A stretch of DNA of 64,000 bases from Peteryoungia wuzhouensis (GCF_003205195.1 NZ_QJRY01000002.1:186001-250000); one strand, 5' to 3'; counted from the stretch's first letter, positions 18,049 through 26,553 are shown. Made by a program: numbers and translations. The notes: generated from the letters alone by a model not told the origin.

Positions 18049-18077
18049 GTGTGACAAACATCGACGCGCCGTCACAC
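18049..18077 (-). promoter_or_regulatory. Inverted repeat upstream of the PAS gene
   Basis: GTGTGAC (18049-18055) and GTCACAC (18071-18077) form an exact inverted repeat with 15 bp between the arms, starting 19 bp upstream of the PAS gene start. It could be an operator or a leader hairpin; no regulator is identified. Confidence 0.35.
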
Positions 18078-18196
18078 AGTTCCTGTGCGGTGCCGTAACA
18101 TGAGGTGGCATCACCTTCAATCGCCGCAGGTGCCGTGAAACGGCCAGCCCAAAAAATGTTGCGTATGAAACGCTTATATCTGCCAAAAATGAGGGG

Positions 18197-19126
18197 TTAA
18201 ATCTTGCCCTTAATGTCCCATCTGTCGTGGTACCACAGCCACTGTTCCGGAAACTCCCGCACCCATGATTCGACCTTGTCGTTGAGCACCTGCGACGTCG
18301 CGTTGACGTCGATCTGGCCCTTTGCATTGCGCGGCAGGCTGATGGCCGGTTCGATTTCGAGGCGGAATCGGTTGCCGGGAAGCCGGATGCAGCGCGCGGG
18401 ATAGACCTCACATTCAAACTGGCGGGCGAGCTTTGCAAGAAGCGGATTGGTCCGAACCGGATTGTTGAAGAAACGGGTTTCGACCCCCTTCTTGAATTTC
18501 TGGTCGACAAGCACGCCGACACCCCCGCCCTGCTCCAGCTGGCGCGCCAGCGCAAAGGAGGAGCCGGCGTGAGAAGGCACAAGCTTGCCCATCCGTTTCT
18601 TGCGGAAATTGAACACCTTCTCCGCGACATAGGGATTGTTCGGCGGACGAAACAGCACAGTGACGTAGAGGCCGAAAGCGGCGCCTGCGACCGGCAGCAG
18701 CTCGAAATTTGCCGTGTGGCCGGTAAAGACGATGAAGGGTCGAGGATTGTCGCGGAGATCGAGGAACTGCTCGACGCCCGAGACGTCGACCCTGCCCTCG
18801 CCCGGCCGTTTCGGGTCAAAATCGAACAGACGGTCGAGAAAGACGTATTCCGCCACGAGCCGCCCCATATGGCCCCAGCTCGCCAGTGCGATTGTCTCGC
18901 GCTCTTCCTCTGATTTTTCCGGAAAAGCGTTGCGCAGATTGACCTGCATCAGGTGATGCCGCTTGGTCTTCGGGCCGATCCAGCGCATCAGCCGGTCGGC
19001 GAAATTGATCGCCGCACCGGCCGGAAGCACCTTGAGCGCGGTCAAGAACCCGAAAGCCGCCTGCGCAACAGTCCAGTGATAGGCCTTGCGCAGAAAGAGC
19101 ACGATCCGGGTGATGAACATCCGCAC
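18197..19126 (-). CDS. lpxXL: Lipid A very-long-chain (C28) acyltransferase LpxXL
   Basis: Inner-membrane acyltransferase of 309 residues in the HtrB/LpxL family. It transfers the 27-hydroxyoctacosanoyl group from AcpXL to lipid A. The catalytic HX4E motif is HTANFE (137-142), and an N-terminal hydrophobic anchor is present. The gene closes the acpXL-fabZ-fabF-fabF-adh-lpxXL cluster, the rhizobial pathway that makes and attaches this fatty acid, and starts 4 nt after the alcohol dehydrogenase stop. The cluster context makes the XL assignment strong; motifs alone would not separate it from other LpxL-type enzymes. Confidence 0.93.
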   Translation of the reverse strand: MRMFITRIVLFLRKAYHWTVAQAAFGFLTALKVLPAGAAINFADRLMRWIGPKTKRHHLMQVNLRNAFPEKSEEERETIALASWGHMGRLVAEYVFLDRLFDFDPKRPGEGRVDVSGVEQFLDLRDNPRPFIVFTGHTANFELLPVAGAAFGLYVTVLFRPPNNPYVAEKVFNFRKKRMGKLVPSHAGSSFALARQLEQGGGVGVLVDQKFKKGVETRFFNNPVRTNPLLAKLARQFECEVYPARCIRLPGNRFRLEIEPAISLPRNAKGQIDVNATSQVLNDKVESWVREFPEQWLWYHDRWDIKGKI

Positions 19127-19130
19127 GGGA

Positions 19131-20159
19131 TCAATCCATCTTCAGGATGATCTTGCCGAACACCTGGCGGCCTTCCATCCGGGAAAGCGCCTTGTCGATA
19201 TCGTCGAAGGAGACCTGCGTGTCGATGACAGGATGCACAAGACCGCGCGCCATCTTCTGCATGGCGTCAGCCATGTTTTCCATGCGGCAGCCGAAGGAGC
19301 CGAGCAATTTCAGCTGCTGCTGGAACAGCATCATCAGATTGACCTCGGTCGACACGCCCGAGGTCGAACCGCATGTCACCAGACGCCCACCGCGTTTCAA
19401 CGAGAACATGGAGGCGGCAAAGGTGTCCTTGCCGACATGTTCGAAGACGACGTCGACGCCCTTCTTCTTGGTGATCTTGCGCACGACACCTTCGAAGCGG
19501 TCAGTGCGATAGTTGATGACGTGATCGGCACCGAGCGCCTTGGCCGGTTCGATCTTGTCGTCGGAGCCGACGGTGGTGATCACGGTGCAGCCGATCTTCT
19601 TGGCAAGCTGGATGGCCGCCGTACCGATACCGGAACCGCCGGCATGGATGAGGATGGTTTCACCCGGCTCGAGCTTGGCGTTGTCGAACAGCATATGCTC
19701 GACGGTGCCGAAGGTGACCGGAGCGAGGGCTGCACCGATCGCGTCGACGCCCGGAGGGGCCGGAACGAGCAGGCGGGCCGGCAGATTGATCTTTTCCTGG
19801 GCAAAGCCGTCGAGATGGAAGCCGTGCACGCCTGAGACGTTTTCGCAGAGATTGTCGCGCCCTTCGCGGCAGGGCTTGCAGAGACCGCAGGTGCGGGCGC
19901 CATAGATCGCGGCAAGCTGCCCCGGCAGGATATTGCCAACGCCCGGCCCGATCGCCTCGACAACGCCAGAGGCTTCGGCCCCGATGACGAGCGGCATCTT
20001 GCGCTTGGCAAAGGCCATGCCGCGCCAGCCCCAGACGTCGATGTGGTTGAGCGCCACCGCCTTGACGCGCAGCGTCACTTCGCCGGGACCCGGAGCGTCC
20101 GGCTCCGGCAGGTCGACGATTTCAAGCTTGCGGTCTTCGACGAGTTGCAATGCGCGCAT
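19131..20159 (-). CDS. Zinc-type alcohol dehydrogenase of the acpXL cluster
   Basis: Medium-chain dehydrogenase/reductase of 342 residues. The N-terminal GroES-like half contains the structural zinc cysteines (CGLCKPCREGRDNLC), and the nucleotide fold shows HAGGSGIGTAAIQLAKKIGC. In the rhizobial lipid A cluster this gene always lies between fabF and lpxXL. Its exact step is not established as far as I know; a redox role in making or modifying the hydroxylated C28 chain is inferred. The GHE motif of classic alcohol dehydrogenases reads GAEASG, so the catalytic zinc site differs from the standard one. Confidence 0.88.
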   Translation of the reverse strand: MRALQLVEDRKLEIVDLPEPDAPGPGEVTLRVKAVALNHIDVWGWRGMAFAKRKMPLVIGAEASGVVEAIGPGVGNILPGQLAAIYGARTCGLCKPCREGRDNLCENVSGVHGFHLDGFAQEKINLPARLLVPAPPGVDAIGAALAPVTFGTVEHMLFDNAKLEPGETILIHAGGSGIGTAAIQLAKKIGCTVITTVGSDDKIEPAKALGADHVINYRTDRFEGVVRKITKKKGVDVVFEHVGKDTFAASMFSLKRGGRLVTCGSTSGVSTEVNLMMLFQQQLKLLGSFGCRMENMADAMQKMARGLVHPVIDTQVSFDDIDKALSRMEGRQVFGKIILKMD

Positions 20160-20218
20160 GTGGTGGATCCCCGCCCATCGGGCGTCAGTTCAGGTCTAAA
20201 AGGTGAATGCGGGGCGGA

Positions 20219-21508
20219 TTACGCCGGATCCCGCGTCATGACAAGGCTGGCATTCTGGCCGCCGAAACCGAAGGAATTGGAGAGAACGGCCGAAACCGAG
20301 GCCTCCCTCTTCACATTCGGCACCACGTCGAGCACGATCGACGGATCGGCATTGGCGTAGTTGATCGTCGGCGGCAACGTGCCGGTCAGCATGGTCTGGA
20401 TGGAGAAGACGGCCTCGACGGCACCGGCCGCCGTCAGCGTATGGCCGATCATCGACTTGTTCGATGAGGCGGGAATGCCGTCCTTCAGCCGGTCACCGAA
20501 AACCGACAGCATCGCGCCATATTCCATCTTGTCATTCTCCGGCGTCGAGGTGCCGTGGGCGTTGATATAGCCGATGGCATCTTCCGACAGACCCGCATCG
20601 GCCAGTGCCGCCTTGATCGTGGCAATCGCCGGCCCGCCGTCCGGAGACGAGCGGGTGCGGTGGAAATAGTCGGCCTTTTCGCCGCAGCCCTTGATCACAC
20701 CGAGCACTTTGGCGCCACGGGCGACAGCCGCTTCCAGGGATTCCAGCACGAGCGTTGCCGCCCCTTCCGCAATGACGAAACCGTCGCGTTCCTTGCTGAA
20801 TGGCTTCGAGGCCTTTTCCGGCGGATCGTTCTGGGTCGACAGCGCCGAGAGCAGCGAGAAGCGGATCACCGATTCCGGGCTGATCGAACCATCGGTGGCA
20901 ACGGTCAGTGCCCTGTTAGTGCGGCCCTGGCGGATCGCTTCGACGCCGAGCTGGATGGCGGTCGCACCGGAGGCACAGGCCGTCGACAGCGTCACCGGCA
21001 GGCCGCGCGTGCCGAACTTGTCGGCCAGCCGCTCTGAGATCGACCCGAACTGTACGGCTTCGAGGAAGACCGGATCCGGCTTTTCGCGCATCGCGGCGAG
21101 GAAGCGCACATACGCGTCGCCCGGTTCGGTTGACGGTGGCGCGCGCTCGGCGAGCGCAAAGCGGTCATGCCATTCCGGCTCCACCGGCGGAGCGGCAAGG
21201 AAGAGCGGGCCATTGAAGTCACCATTGAGGCCGGCCTGAGCCAGCGCTTCGATGGTGGTTTCACGCGCCAGCGCATAGGAACGCTCGACCGCATTATTGG
21301 CCGGCACAGCGATGAAATCGACCGTGCCGCCGATCCGGGTCGACATGCCCTCGGTCTCGAAGCGCTTGATGTAATGGATACCGGACTGGCCTGATGTGAG
21401 CTTCGCCCAGTTGTCTGCAAGCCCCTGGCCGAGCGAGGTGATCACGCCCATGCCGGTGACGGCGACGATCGGGCGGCCGAGATGATCCTTGAAGCGGGTG
21501 TCAGTCAT
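20219..21508 (-). CDS. fabF1XL: Beta-ketoacyl-ACP synthase of the very-long-chain fatty acid pathway (catalytic FabF-like subunit)
   Basis: Condensing enzyme of 429 residues expected to extend acyl chains on AcpXL. The full Cys-His-His triad is present: C178 in STACASGATAI, His in NAHGTSTPEND and His in KSMIGHTLTAAG. The start at 21508 is preferred over 21529 because it has an AGAGGAT ribosome site and clears the upstream stop by 13 nt. It follows a second FabF-like gene that has lost the triad, so the two products may work as a pair, as in KS/chain-length-factor systems. Confidence 0.93.
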   Translation of the reverse strand: MTDTRFKDHLGRPIVAVTGMGVITSLGQGLADNWAKLTSGQSGIHYIKRFETEGMSTRIGGTVDFIAVPANNAVERSYALARETTIEALAQAGLNGDFNGPLFLAAPPVEPEWHDRFALAERAPPSTEPGDAYVRFLAAMREKPDPVFLEAVQFGSISERLADKFGTRGLPVTLSTACASGATAIQLGVEAIRQGRTNRALTVATDGSISPESVIRFSLLSALSTQNDPPEKASKPFSKERDGFVIAEGAATLVLESLEAAVARGAKVLGVIKGCGEKADYFHRTRSSPDGGPAIATIKAALADAGLSEDAIGYINAHGTSTPENDKMEYGAMLSVFGDRLKDGIPASSNKSMIGHTLTAAGAVEAVFSIQTMLTGTLPPTINYANADPSIVLDVVPNVKREASVSAVLSNSFGFGGQNASLVMTRDPA

Positions 21509-21521
21509 CGATCGATCCTCT

Positions 21522-22724
21522 TCACGCATCGGCCGAGAGCACGGCGAGGCCTTCGCCCCGCACGTAACCGACGGTCGTCACGATGGCATGCCGGGCGGCG
21601 GTGGCTTGCGCGGTCTCATGGGCGGCATCGAAGGCGGGCACGACCGCACCGGAATCGATGGCAAGCGCTGCGAGCGCAAGACCTGCCGGGAACTGCGCTT
21701 CGAGCGAATGGCCGATCGAGCCGGCAAAGCCGCGCACCGGCATGCCGGGGAAGCGTTCCGCAAGGGAAGCCTTCTCACGTTGCGTCAGTTCGGCAAGGCC
21801 CGACGCACCGGAGAAGATGATCGTATCGTCTGCAGAAAGCGCCGACGCCTCGGGCACAATGCGATTAAGGCGGCTCTCAAGCTTGCCCTCGTCGCGATTG
21901 CCGCGATCGCCTTCGACGGCATCGAGGACGGCATAGACATGCGCGCCACGTGCTTCGGCATGTTCACGGGATTCGAGCACCAGGAAGGCACCGACCGTGC
22001 CCAGGATCATGCCGCCACCGTTCTCACCATCACGCGACCAGAGCGGCTGCCAGGGCCCCGTCTGGTGGGCCCGGATACCCTCGACCAAGAGCAGGATGTC
22101 GGCGCGCTCGGCAATGAAGGCTCCGCCGACCAGCGTATGGGTCGACTGGCCGGCCTTGATGCGGGCAAAGGCGGTTTCGATGGCGGAAATACCGGAGGAT
22201 TCTTCACCCATGAAGGTGCGCGACGAACCCGTCACCTTGTGCACGATGGAGATGTTGCCGGCGAGCAGATTGGAGAGCTGCGCGAGGAAAAGTGTCGGGC
22301 GAAGTTCGGTCGTCAGCTTCTCGATCAGCAGCCGTTCGCGGTCATTGCGCTTCAGCGCCTCGTCCACGATCAGGCTGTCGACGGCAATGTCACGCTCGCC
22401 GCCGCCTGCCGCCACGATCAGGTCCATCGAGCCACAGGCCTCGACATCGTCCTTCATGCCGGCATCGTCGAGCGCGAGGCCCGCAGCGAACACGCCGAGG
22501 CGCTGCCAGTTTTCCATCTGTCGCTGGTCCTTGCGCCCGATCTGGGCCGACCAGTCGATCTCAGGCAGGCGGTGCACGACGTAGGGCTTGAACTTCTCCG
22601 TCTCCAGCACCGGTTCGGGCGCTTTGGGAGACGACAGAAGGGCGATATGCGGCTCTTTGCCCGTTCCATGGCAGGTAACAATGCCAATCCCGGTGATCAC
22701 CACATCATTCGGCTGTTTGACCAT
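21522..22724 (-). CDS. fabF2XL: FabF-like protein lacking the catalytic cysteine (chain-length-factor-like partner)
   Basis: Thiolase-fold protein of 400 residues, next to fabF1XL in the acpXL cluster. Aligned by eye on the SGxxAI stretch, the nucleophile position is glutamate 175 (MGEESSGISAI against TACASGATAI; codon 22200-22202). The first active-site histidine region reads FSGASG instead of NAHGTS. Only the second histidine (GSIGHSLEAQ) remains. It cannot work as a normal ketosynthase alone. Chain-length factors of polyketide systems also lack the Cys and pair with an active subunit, so a heterodimer with FabF1XL setting C28 length is a reasonable inference. The ATG at 22724 has AGAGGAT upstream; earlier starts lack one. 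Confidence 0.88.
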   Translation of the reverse strand: MVKQPNDVVITGIGIVTCHGTGKEPHIALLSSPKAPEPVLETEKFKPYVVHRLPEIDWSAQIGRKDQRQMENWQRLGVFAAGLALDDAGMKDDVEACGSMDLIVAAGGGERDIAVDSLIVDEALKRNDRERLLIEKLTTELRPTLFLAQLSNLLAGNISIVHKVTGSSRTFMGEESSGISAIETAFARIKAGQSTHTLVGGAFIAERADILLLVEGIRAHQTGPWQPLWSRDGENGGGMILGTVGAFLVLESREHAEARGAHVYAVLDAVEGDRGNRDEGKLESRLNRIVPEASALSADDTIIFSGASGLAELTQREKASLAERFPGMPVRGFAGSIGHSLEAQFPAGLALAALAIDSGAVVPAFDAAHETAQATAARHAIVTTVGYVRGEGLAVLSADA

Positions 22725-22829
22725 ATGCAATCCTCTCGCCGGCATGAGGGCCGACGTTAAAAAGCGGGTTTTCCCGAATAAGGCCCCAAGGTCAAGAGGC
22801 GATTGCGCCAAAGCGCAGCTGTGAGGCCT

Positions 22830-23303
22830 TTAGCCCTGGGCAGCCATGGCGGCGATCAGGCCGACTTCCTCGGCACGTTTGCGCACGATCGGCGCGAGCG
22901 GCACCTCGGAAAAGGGCACGGTGCGCAGCTTCAGCTGGGCGTCGCAGACCTTCTTGCCGGCACTGGTGATCTTCGCCTTGGTGACGGCAAATCCCGACCC
23001 GTCATGCTCAAGCTCCGCCTCGATATCGAGGACGGCGCCCGGTTCGACGAAAGTGCGCATCTTGGCGCCATCGACCGACATCAGGAAGGGCATGGCGGAA
23101 AAATCCTTGACCGCGAGCAACAGCATGCCCGAGGCCTGCGCCATGGTCTCGATCAGGAGAACGCCGGGCACAAGCGGCATGCCGGGGAAATGGCCCTCGA
23201 AAACGGGGCTTTCCATCGGCACGACCGACTGGGCCTTCAAACGACCAAGGCCGAGATCCACGCTCTCGACCTTGTCAATCATCTGGAAATATTCAAGCAG
23301 CAT
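22830..23303 (-). CDS. fabZXL: FabZ-like 3-hydroxyacyl-ACP dehydratase of the acpXL cluster
   Basis: Hot-dog fold dehydratase of 157 residues that removes water from 3-hydroxyacyl-AcpXL during chain extension. The catalytic histidine lies in FEGHFPGMPLVPG and the acidic partner in GVLLIETMAQASG, both matching FabZ. The gene lies 27 bp downstream of acpXL and about 105 bp upstream of fabF2XL. The protein is somewhat longer at its C-terminus than housekeeping FabZ (VRKRAEEVGLIAAMAAQG). Family and cluster position agree. Confidence 0.92.
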   Translation of the reverse strand: MLLEYFQMIDKVESVDLGLGRLKAQSVVPMESPVFEGHFPGMPLVPGVLLIETMAQASGMLLLAVKDFSAMPFLMSVDGAKMRTFVEPGAVLDIEAELEHDGSGFAVTKAKITSAGKKVCDAQLKLRTVPFSEVPLAPIVRKRAEEVGLIAAMAAQG

Positions 23304-23330
23304 GAAGACATCCGCCCTTCTGGAGACGGA

Positions 23331-23609
23331 TCAGCCCTTGGCGGCCTTCAGCTCGTCGATCTTGGCACAGAGGTTCTTCAGGACGAAGTATTCCTCGGTC
23401 GAGACCTTGCCTTCGTTGACTTCCTGCGTCCACTGCTCGAGCGGGATCTTGATGCCGAATTCCTTGTCGATCGCGAAAACGATGTCGAGGAAATCGAGGC
23501 TGTCGATGCCGAGGTCATCAATCGTGTGGCTCTCAGGCGTAATCGTCTCGCGATCGATTTCGCTGGTGTCTGCGATGATGTCTGCAACTTTGTCGAATGT
23601 AGCGGTCAC
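23331..23609 (-). CDS. acpXL: Specialised acyl carrier protein AcpXL
   Basis: Acidic carrier protein of 92 residues that holds the growing 27-hydroxyoctacosanoate chain for lipid A. The phosphopantetheine attachment serine is in [12 protein letters not shown], and the length exceeds the roughly 78 residues of housekeeping AcpP, as in known AcpXL. It is the first gene of the lipid A cluster. Upstream, 23610-23714 separates it from hemN on the same strand and probably holds the cluster promoter, although I could not pick out a convincing one. Confidence 0.95.
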   Translation of the reverse strand: MTATFDKVADIIADTSEIDRETITPESHTIDDLGIDSLDFLDIVFAIDKEFGIKIPLEQWTQEVNEGKVSTEEYFVLKNLCAKIDELKAAKG

Positions 23610-23714
23610 GCCAGTACCTCATATGTCTCAAATTCTGTGTTCCACATAGGGAAAACACAGGGAAATGCCAATGGTCGTTTTTCGCGACCGCGACATTTGC
23701 CCCTGAGGTGTTGC

Positions 23715-25064
23715 CTAAACAGCAATGGAATGGCGCCCCTTGCCGTTCGAGAGGTAGCTGTCGAAGACGGCGGCAATCGTGCGCGCGAATGGCCGTCCGG
23801 CCTCCGTGACGACGAAGCGATCACCGTCCAGACGACAGATGTCGTCCTGGTTCGACTGGGCGAACGCACGGGCCTCCCTGACGATCTCCTCGACAGCCGT
23901 GCCGAATTCCTGGCGCAGGGCATCGAAGGAGAGCTCAAAGCGGCACATGATCTCCTCGATCACCCGACGGCGCATCCGGTCGTCGTCGGTGACGGCAACC
24001 CCACGCACCACAGCCAGGCCGCCATTGTCGGCCATGCGCTGGTATTCTCCGGTTGCCGGCATGTTCTGCACATAGCCCTGCGGCAACTGCCCAATCGAGG
24101 ATGCACCAAGCCCGATCAGGGCCTCGGCCGTATCGTCGGTATAACCCTGGAAATTGCGGCGCAGGCGCCCTTCCCGCTGCGCCACCGCCATGCTGTCGGT
24201 CGGCCGGGCGAAATGGTCGATGCCGACAGGTTCGTAGCCGGCCTCAACCAGCATGCGGGCCGCAAGGTTCATCTGGGCAAACCGCGCCTCAATGCCCGGC
24301 AGCACCTCTTGCCTGATCATCGTCTGATGCTTCTTCATCCACGGCACATGGGCATAGCCGAAAAGCGCGATGCGATCGGGGGCGAGCGAGAGAATGTCGC
24401 GCACTGTTTCAGCAAGGGTCTCTTCGGTCTGGTGCGGAAGGCCGTAAAGGATATCGCAATTGACCGAATGCACACCACGCGCCCTGACTGCATCCACCAC
24501 CGATTTCGTGTGGTCGAAGGTCTGGATCCGGTTGATGGCGCGCTGCACCTCTGGGTGGAAGTCCTGAACGCCGAGGCTGGCCCGCGTCATCCCGATCGCG
24601 GCCAGCGCATCGTAGCGCGGCTCATCGAGATCGTTCGGATCCATCTCGACGCTGATCTCGACGTCTTCGGCAAAATGGAAGGCTTCGCGCAGCGCCGCCA
24701 TCAGTCCGATGAGATCCTCGGGCCGCAGCATGGTCGGCGATCCACCGCCGAAATGCACCGCGCTGACCAAGGCGTCCTGCGACACCAGGCCGCCGACAGC
24801 GGCAATTTCTTTCTTCAACGATTCCAGGTAGATCGTAATCGGCTCATATTTCAATGTGTGCTTGGTATGGCAGGCACAGAACCAGCAGAGACGATCGCAA
24901 TAGGGGATGTGCAGGTAGAGAGAGAGCCGCTGGTCACCGGTGATCGACCCCAGCCAGTCGGCATACACACCCGGATTGATGCCCTCGTGGAAATGCGGTG
25001 CGGTGGGATAACTCGTGTAGCGCGGCACGGCCCCGGAATATCTGGCAAGGAGTGAATTCTGCAT
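23715..25064 (-). CDS. hemN: Oxygen-independent coproporphyrinogen III oxidase
   Basis: Radical-SAM enzyme of 449 residues that decarboxylates coproporphyrinogen III to protoporphyrinogen IX without O2, supplying haem for the cbb3 oxidase in low oxygen. The 4Fe-4S binding motif CX3CX2C is seen in YCDRLCWFCACH, and the N-terminus has RYTSYPTAPHF, typical of true HemN rather than HemW. The ATG at 25064 is chosen because it precedes this conserved start. The gene is divergent from fnrN with a shared FNR box at 25131-25144, so low-oxygen induction is likely. Confidence 0.95.
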   Translation of the reverse strand: MQNSLLARYSGAVPRYTSYPTAPHFHEGINPGVYADWLGSITGDQRLSLYLHIPYCDRLCWFCACHTKHTLKYEPITIYLESLKKEIAAVGGLVSQDALVSAVHFGGGSPTMLRPEDLIGLMAALREAFHFAEDVEISVEMDPNDLDEPRYDALAAIGMTRASLGVQDFHPEVQRAINRIQTFDHTKSVVDAVRARGVHSVNCDILYGLPHQTEETLAETVRDILSLAPDRIALFGYAHVPWMKKHQTMIRQEVLPGIEARFAQMNLAARMLVEAGYEPVGIDHFARPTDSMAVAQREGRLRRNFQGYTDDTAEALIGLGASSIGQLPQGYVQNMPATGEYQRMADNGGLAVVRGVAVTDDDRMRRRVIEEIMCRFELSFDALRQEFGTAVEEIVREARAFAQSNQDDICRLDGDRFVVTEAGRPFARTIAAVFDSYLSNGKGRHSIAV

Positions 25065-25130
25065 GACGGTGGATGCCTCGAAACGATCTCGATCTGCGAC
25101 CAAAGATAGAGGCCTGCGACACGGCAGCCT

Positions 25131-25144
25131 TTGACTTCGATCAA
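25131..25144. promoter_or_regulatory. FNR/FixK-type box between hemN and fnrN
   Basis: TTGACTTCGATCAA matches TTGA-N6-TCAA exactly. Its centre lies about 73 bp from the hemN start and about 124 bp from the fnrN start. It could activate hemN and control fnrN itself. Rhizobial fnrN genes are known for autoregulation through such boxes. Confidence 0.82.
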
Positions 25145-25261
25145 TTTGCTGATACATTTCTTGAGTAGAGTTTTTGAGAAACTCAGAGGCCGAAACGGCC
25201 ATATGGGTCGCCGTTGGCTGGTGCAAAACCACCGACGGGCACGACGGGGCGGCATGACACA

Positions 25262-25987
25262 ATGGACACTTACCTGAAGCACCTGCCGGAATGCGAAGCG
25301 CCGGCCGTCTGTCGCTCTTGCGAGGCGCGTCATGGCGGACTTTGCTCGGTTCTGACAGCGAGCCAGTTGGGCGAACTCAATCGGCACTCCATTCGCCGCC
25401 GCATCGAAGCTGGCAACGAGGTGATCGGACAGGGCGAAACCGTCGGCAGCTACAGCAACATTCTCAAGGGCGTGATCAAGCTGTCGAAAATGATGGCGGA
25501 CGGCCGTCAGCAGATCGTCGGCCTGCAATTTGCCCCCGATTTTCTCGGCCGCCCCTTCCTCGGCGAAAGCACGATCACGGCGGAAGCCGCAACCGATACC
25601 GAGATCTGCACATTTCCGCGCAATGTCATCGACCGCATGGTCGGCGAAGTGCCGGATATGGAGCGCAAGCTGCACAACCAGTCCCTGAAGGAGCTGGATG
25701 AGGCCCGCGACTGGATGCTGACGCTGGGCCGCAAGACCGCACAGGAAAAGGTGGCGAGCTTCCTCTATCTGATCGCAACGCATATCGATCCCGAAACCGG
25801 CAAGACGCAAACGTTTGACCTGCCGCTCTCGCGCGCCGATATCGCCGACTTCCTCGGCCTGACGATCGAGACGGTAAGCCGTCAGATGACCAAACTTCGC
25901 AAGGACGGAATCATCGTCATCGAGAACAATCGTCACGTGATCGTTCCGAAGATCGACCGCCTGCGCGACGCAGCCGGAATCGACTGA
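25262..25987 (+). CDS. fnrN: Oxygen-sensing FNR-type regulator FnrN
   Basis: Crp/Fnr-family activator of 241 residues. The N-terminal cysteines C11, C17, C20 and C28 plus C116 in TEICTF provide the ligands of an oxygen-labile 4Fe-4S cluster, which FixK proteins lack. A cyclic-nucleotide-like fold follows, then a helix-turn-helix LSRADIADFLGLTIETVSRQM whose E-x-x-S-R recognition pattern fits TTGA-N6-TCAA sites. The ATG at 25262 is preferred to the longer frame because it gives the usual distance to the cysteine cluster. It is divergent from hemN across an FNR box and probably controls all three boxes in the window. Confidence 0.94.
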   Translation: MDTYLKHLPECEAPAVCRSCEARHGGLCSVLTASQLGELNRHSIRRRIEAGNEVIGQGETVGSYSNILKGVIKLSKMMADGRQQIVGLQFAPDFLGRPFLGESTITAEAATDTEICTFPRNVIDRMVGEVPDMERKLHNQSLKELDEARDWMLTLGRKTAQEKVASFLYLIATHIDPETGKTQTFDLPLSRADIADFLGLTIETVSRQMTKLRKDGIIVIENNRHVIVPKIDRLRDAAGID

Positions 25988-26002
25988 GCCGTCGCAAGCC
26001 GC

Positions 26003-26428
26003 TCAACGGGAAATCAGGATCCGGGTATTGCCGAGGCCATTCCGCCGCGCAAGCGTGTAAAACTGCGCGGCATTGTCCGGATGAAGCCGCACGCAGCCAT
26101 GCGATGCCGGTCGCCCGAGGTGTTTGACGTCATACGTGGCGTGCACCGCATAGCCCCCGTTAAAAAACACCGCATATGGCATCGGCGCATTGTCATACTT
26201 GCGCGAGCGATGATGAAGCGAGGCCCACTTGGCACGCCAGGAACCGGTCGGCGTCGAATAACCTGAACGCCCGGTCGACACCTTCCAGCGATAGAGAACG
26301 ATCCCGTTTTCAGACACCGTCATCGTCTGCGCGGAAATGCTGACTTTGGCGACCAGAGAACGCGCTTCAGCCATGACCGGCAGTGAAGCCGCAATGATCA
26401 ATGCTCCCAACGCCGCAATCGCGCGCAT
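26003..26428 (-). CDS. Small L,D-transpeptidase (YkuD domain)
   Basis: Secreted enzyme of 141 residues with a signal peptide (about 1-22, MRAIAALGALIIAASLPVMAEA) and a YkuD catalytic domain. The active site is HATYDVKHLGRPASHGCVRLH, with the catalytic cysteine in SHGCVR. Such enzymes make 3-3 peptidoglycan cross-links or attach proteins to peptidoglycan in the periplasm. The start at 26428 has GGGGAAGG upstream and gives a clean signal peptide; the longer frame does not. It converges on fnrN with 15 bp between the genes. Confidence 0.92.
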   Translation of the reverse strand: MRAIAALGALIIAASLPVMAEARSLVAKVSISAQTMTVSENGIVLYRWKVSTGRSGYSTPTGSWRAKWASLHHRSRKYDNAPMPYAVFFNGGYAVHATYDVKHLGRPASHGCVRLHPDNAAQFYTLARRNGLGNTRILISR

Positions 26429-26553
26429 GCCTTCCCCCGCCAGGGCACCCCTTTGCCCAGCAGCAGTGTAGATCCCGGCGTCCAAAAGGAAATCCGACGA
26501 AGCCGGTTGCCCAAAAAGGGTCAGCAGAGGCGGAACCAGCACCGATGACGAGA

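Noticed and set aside
22803..25055. 750-residue open frame on the plus strand
   Set aside because: Runs antisense through fabZXL, acpXL and hemN; a shadow of high-GC coding DNA.
25174..25186. Second possible FNR box, TTGAGAAACTCAG, upstream of fnrN
   Set aside because: The arms are 3 bp apart instead of 4 and the right half ends CAG instead of CAA, so it is not a good match, although a second box would fit known fnrN promoters.
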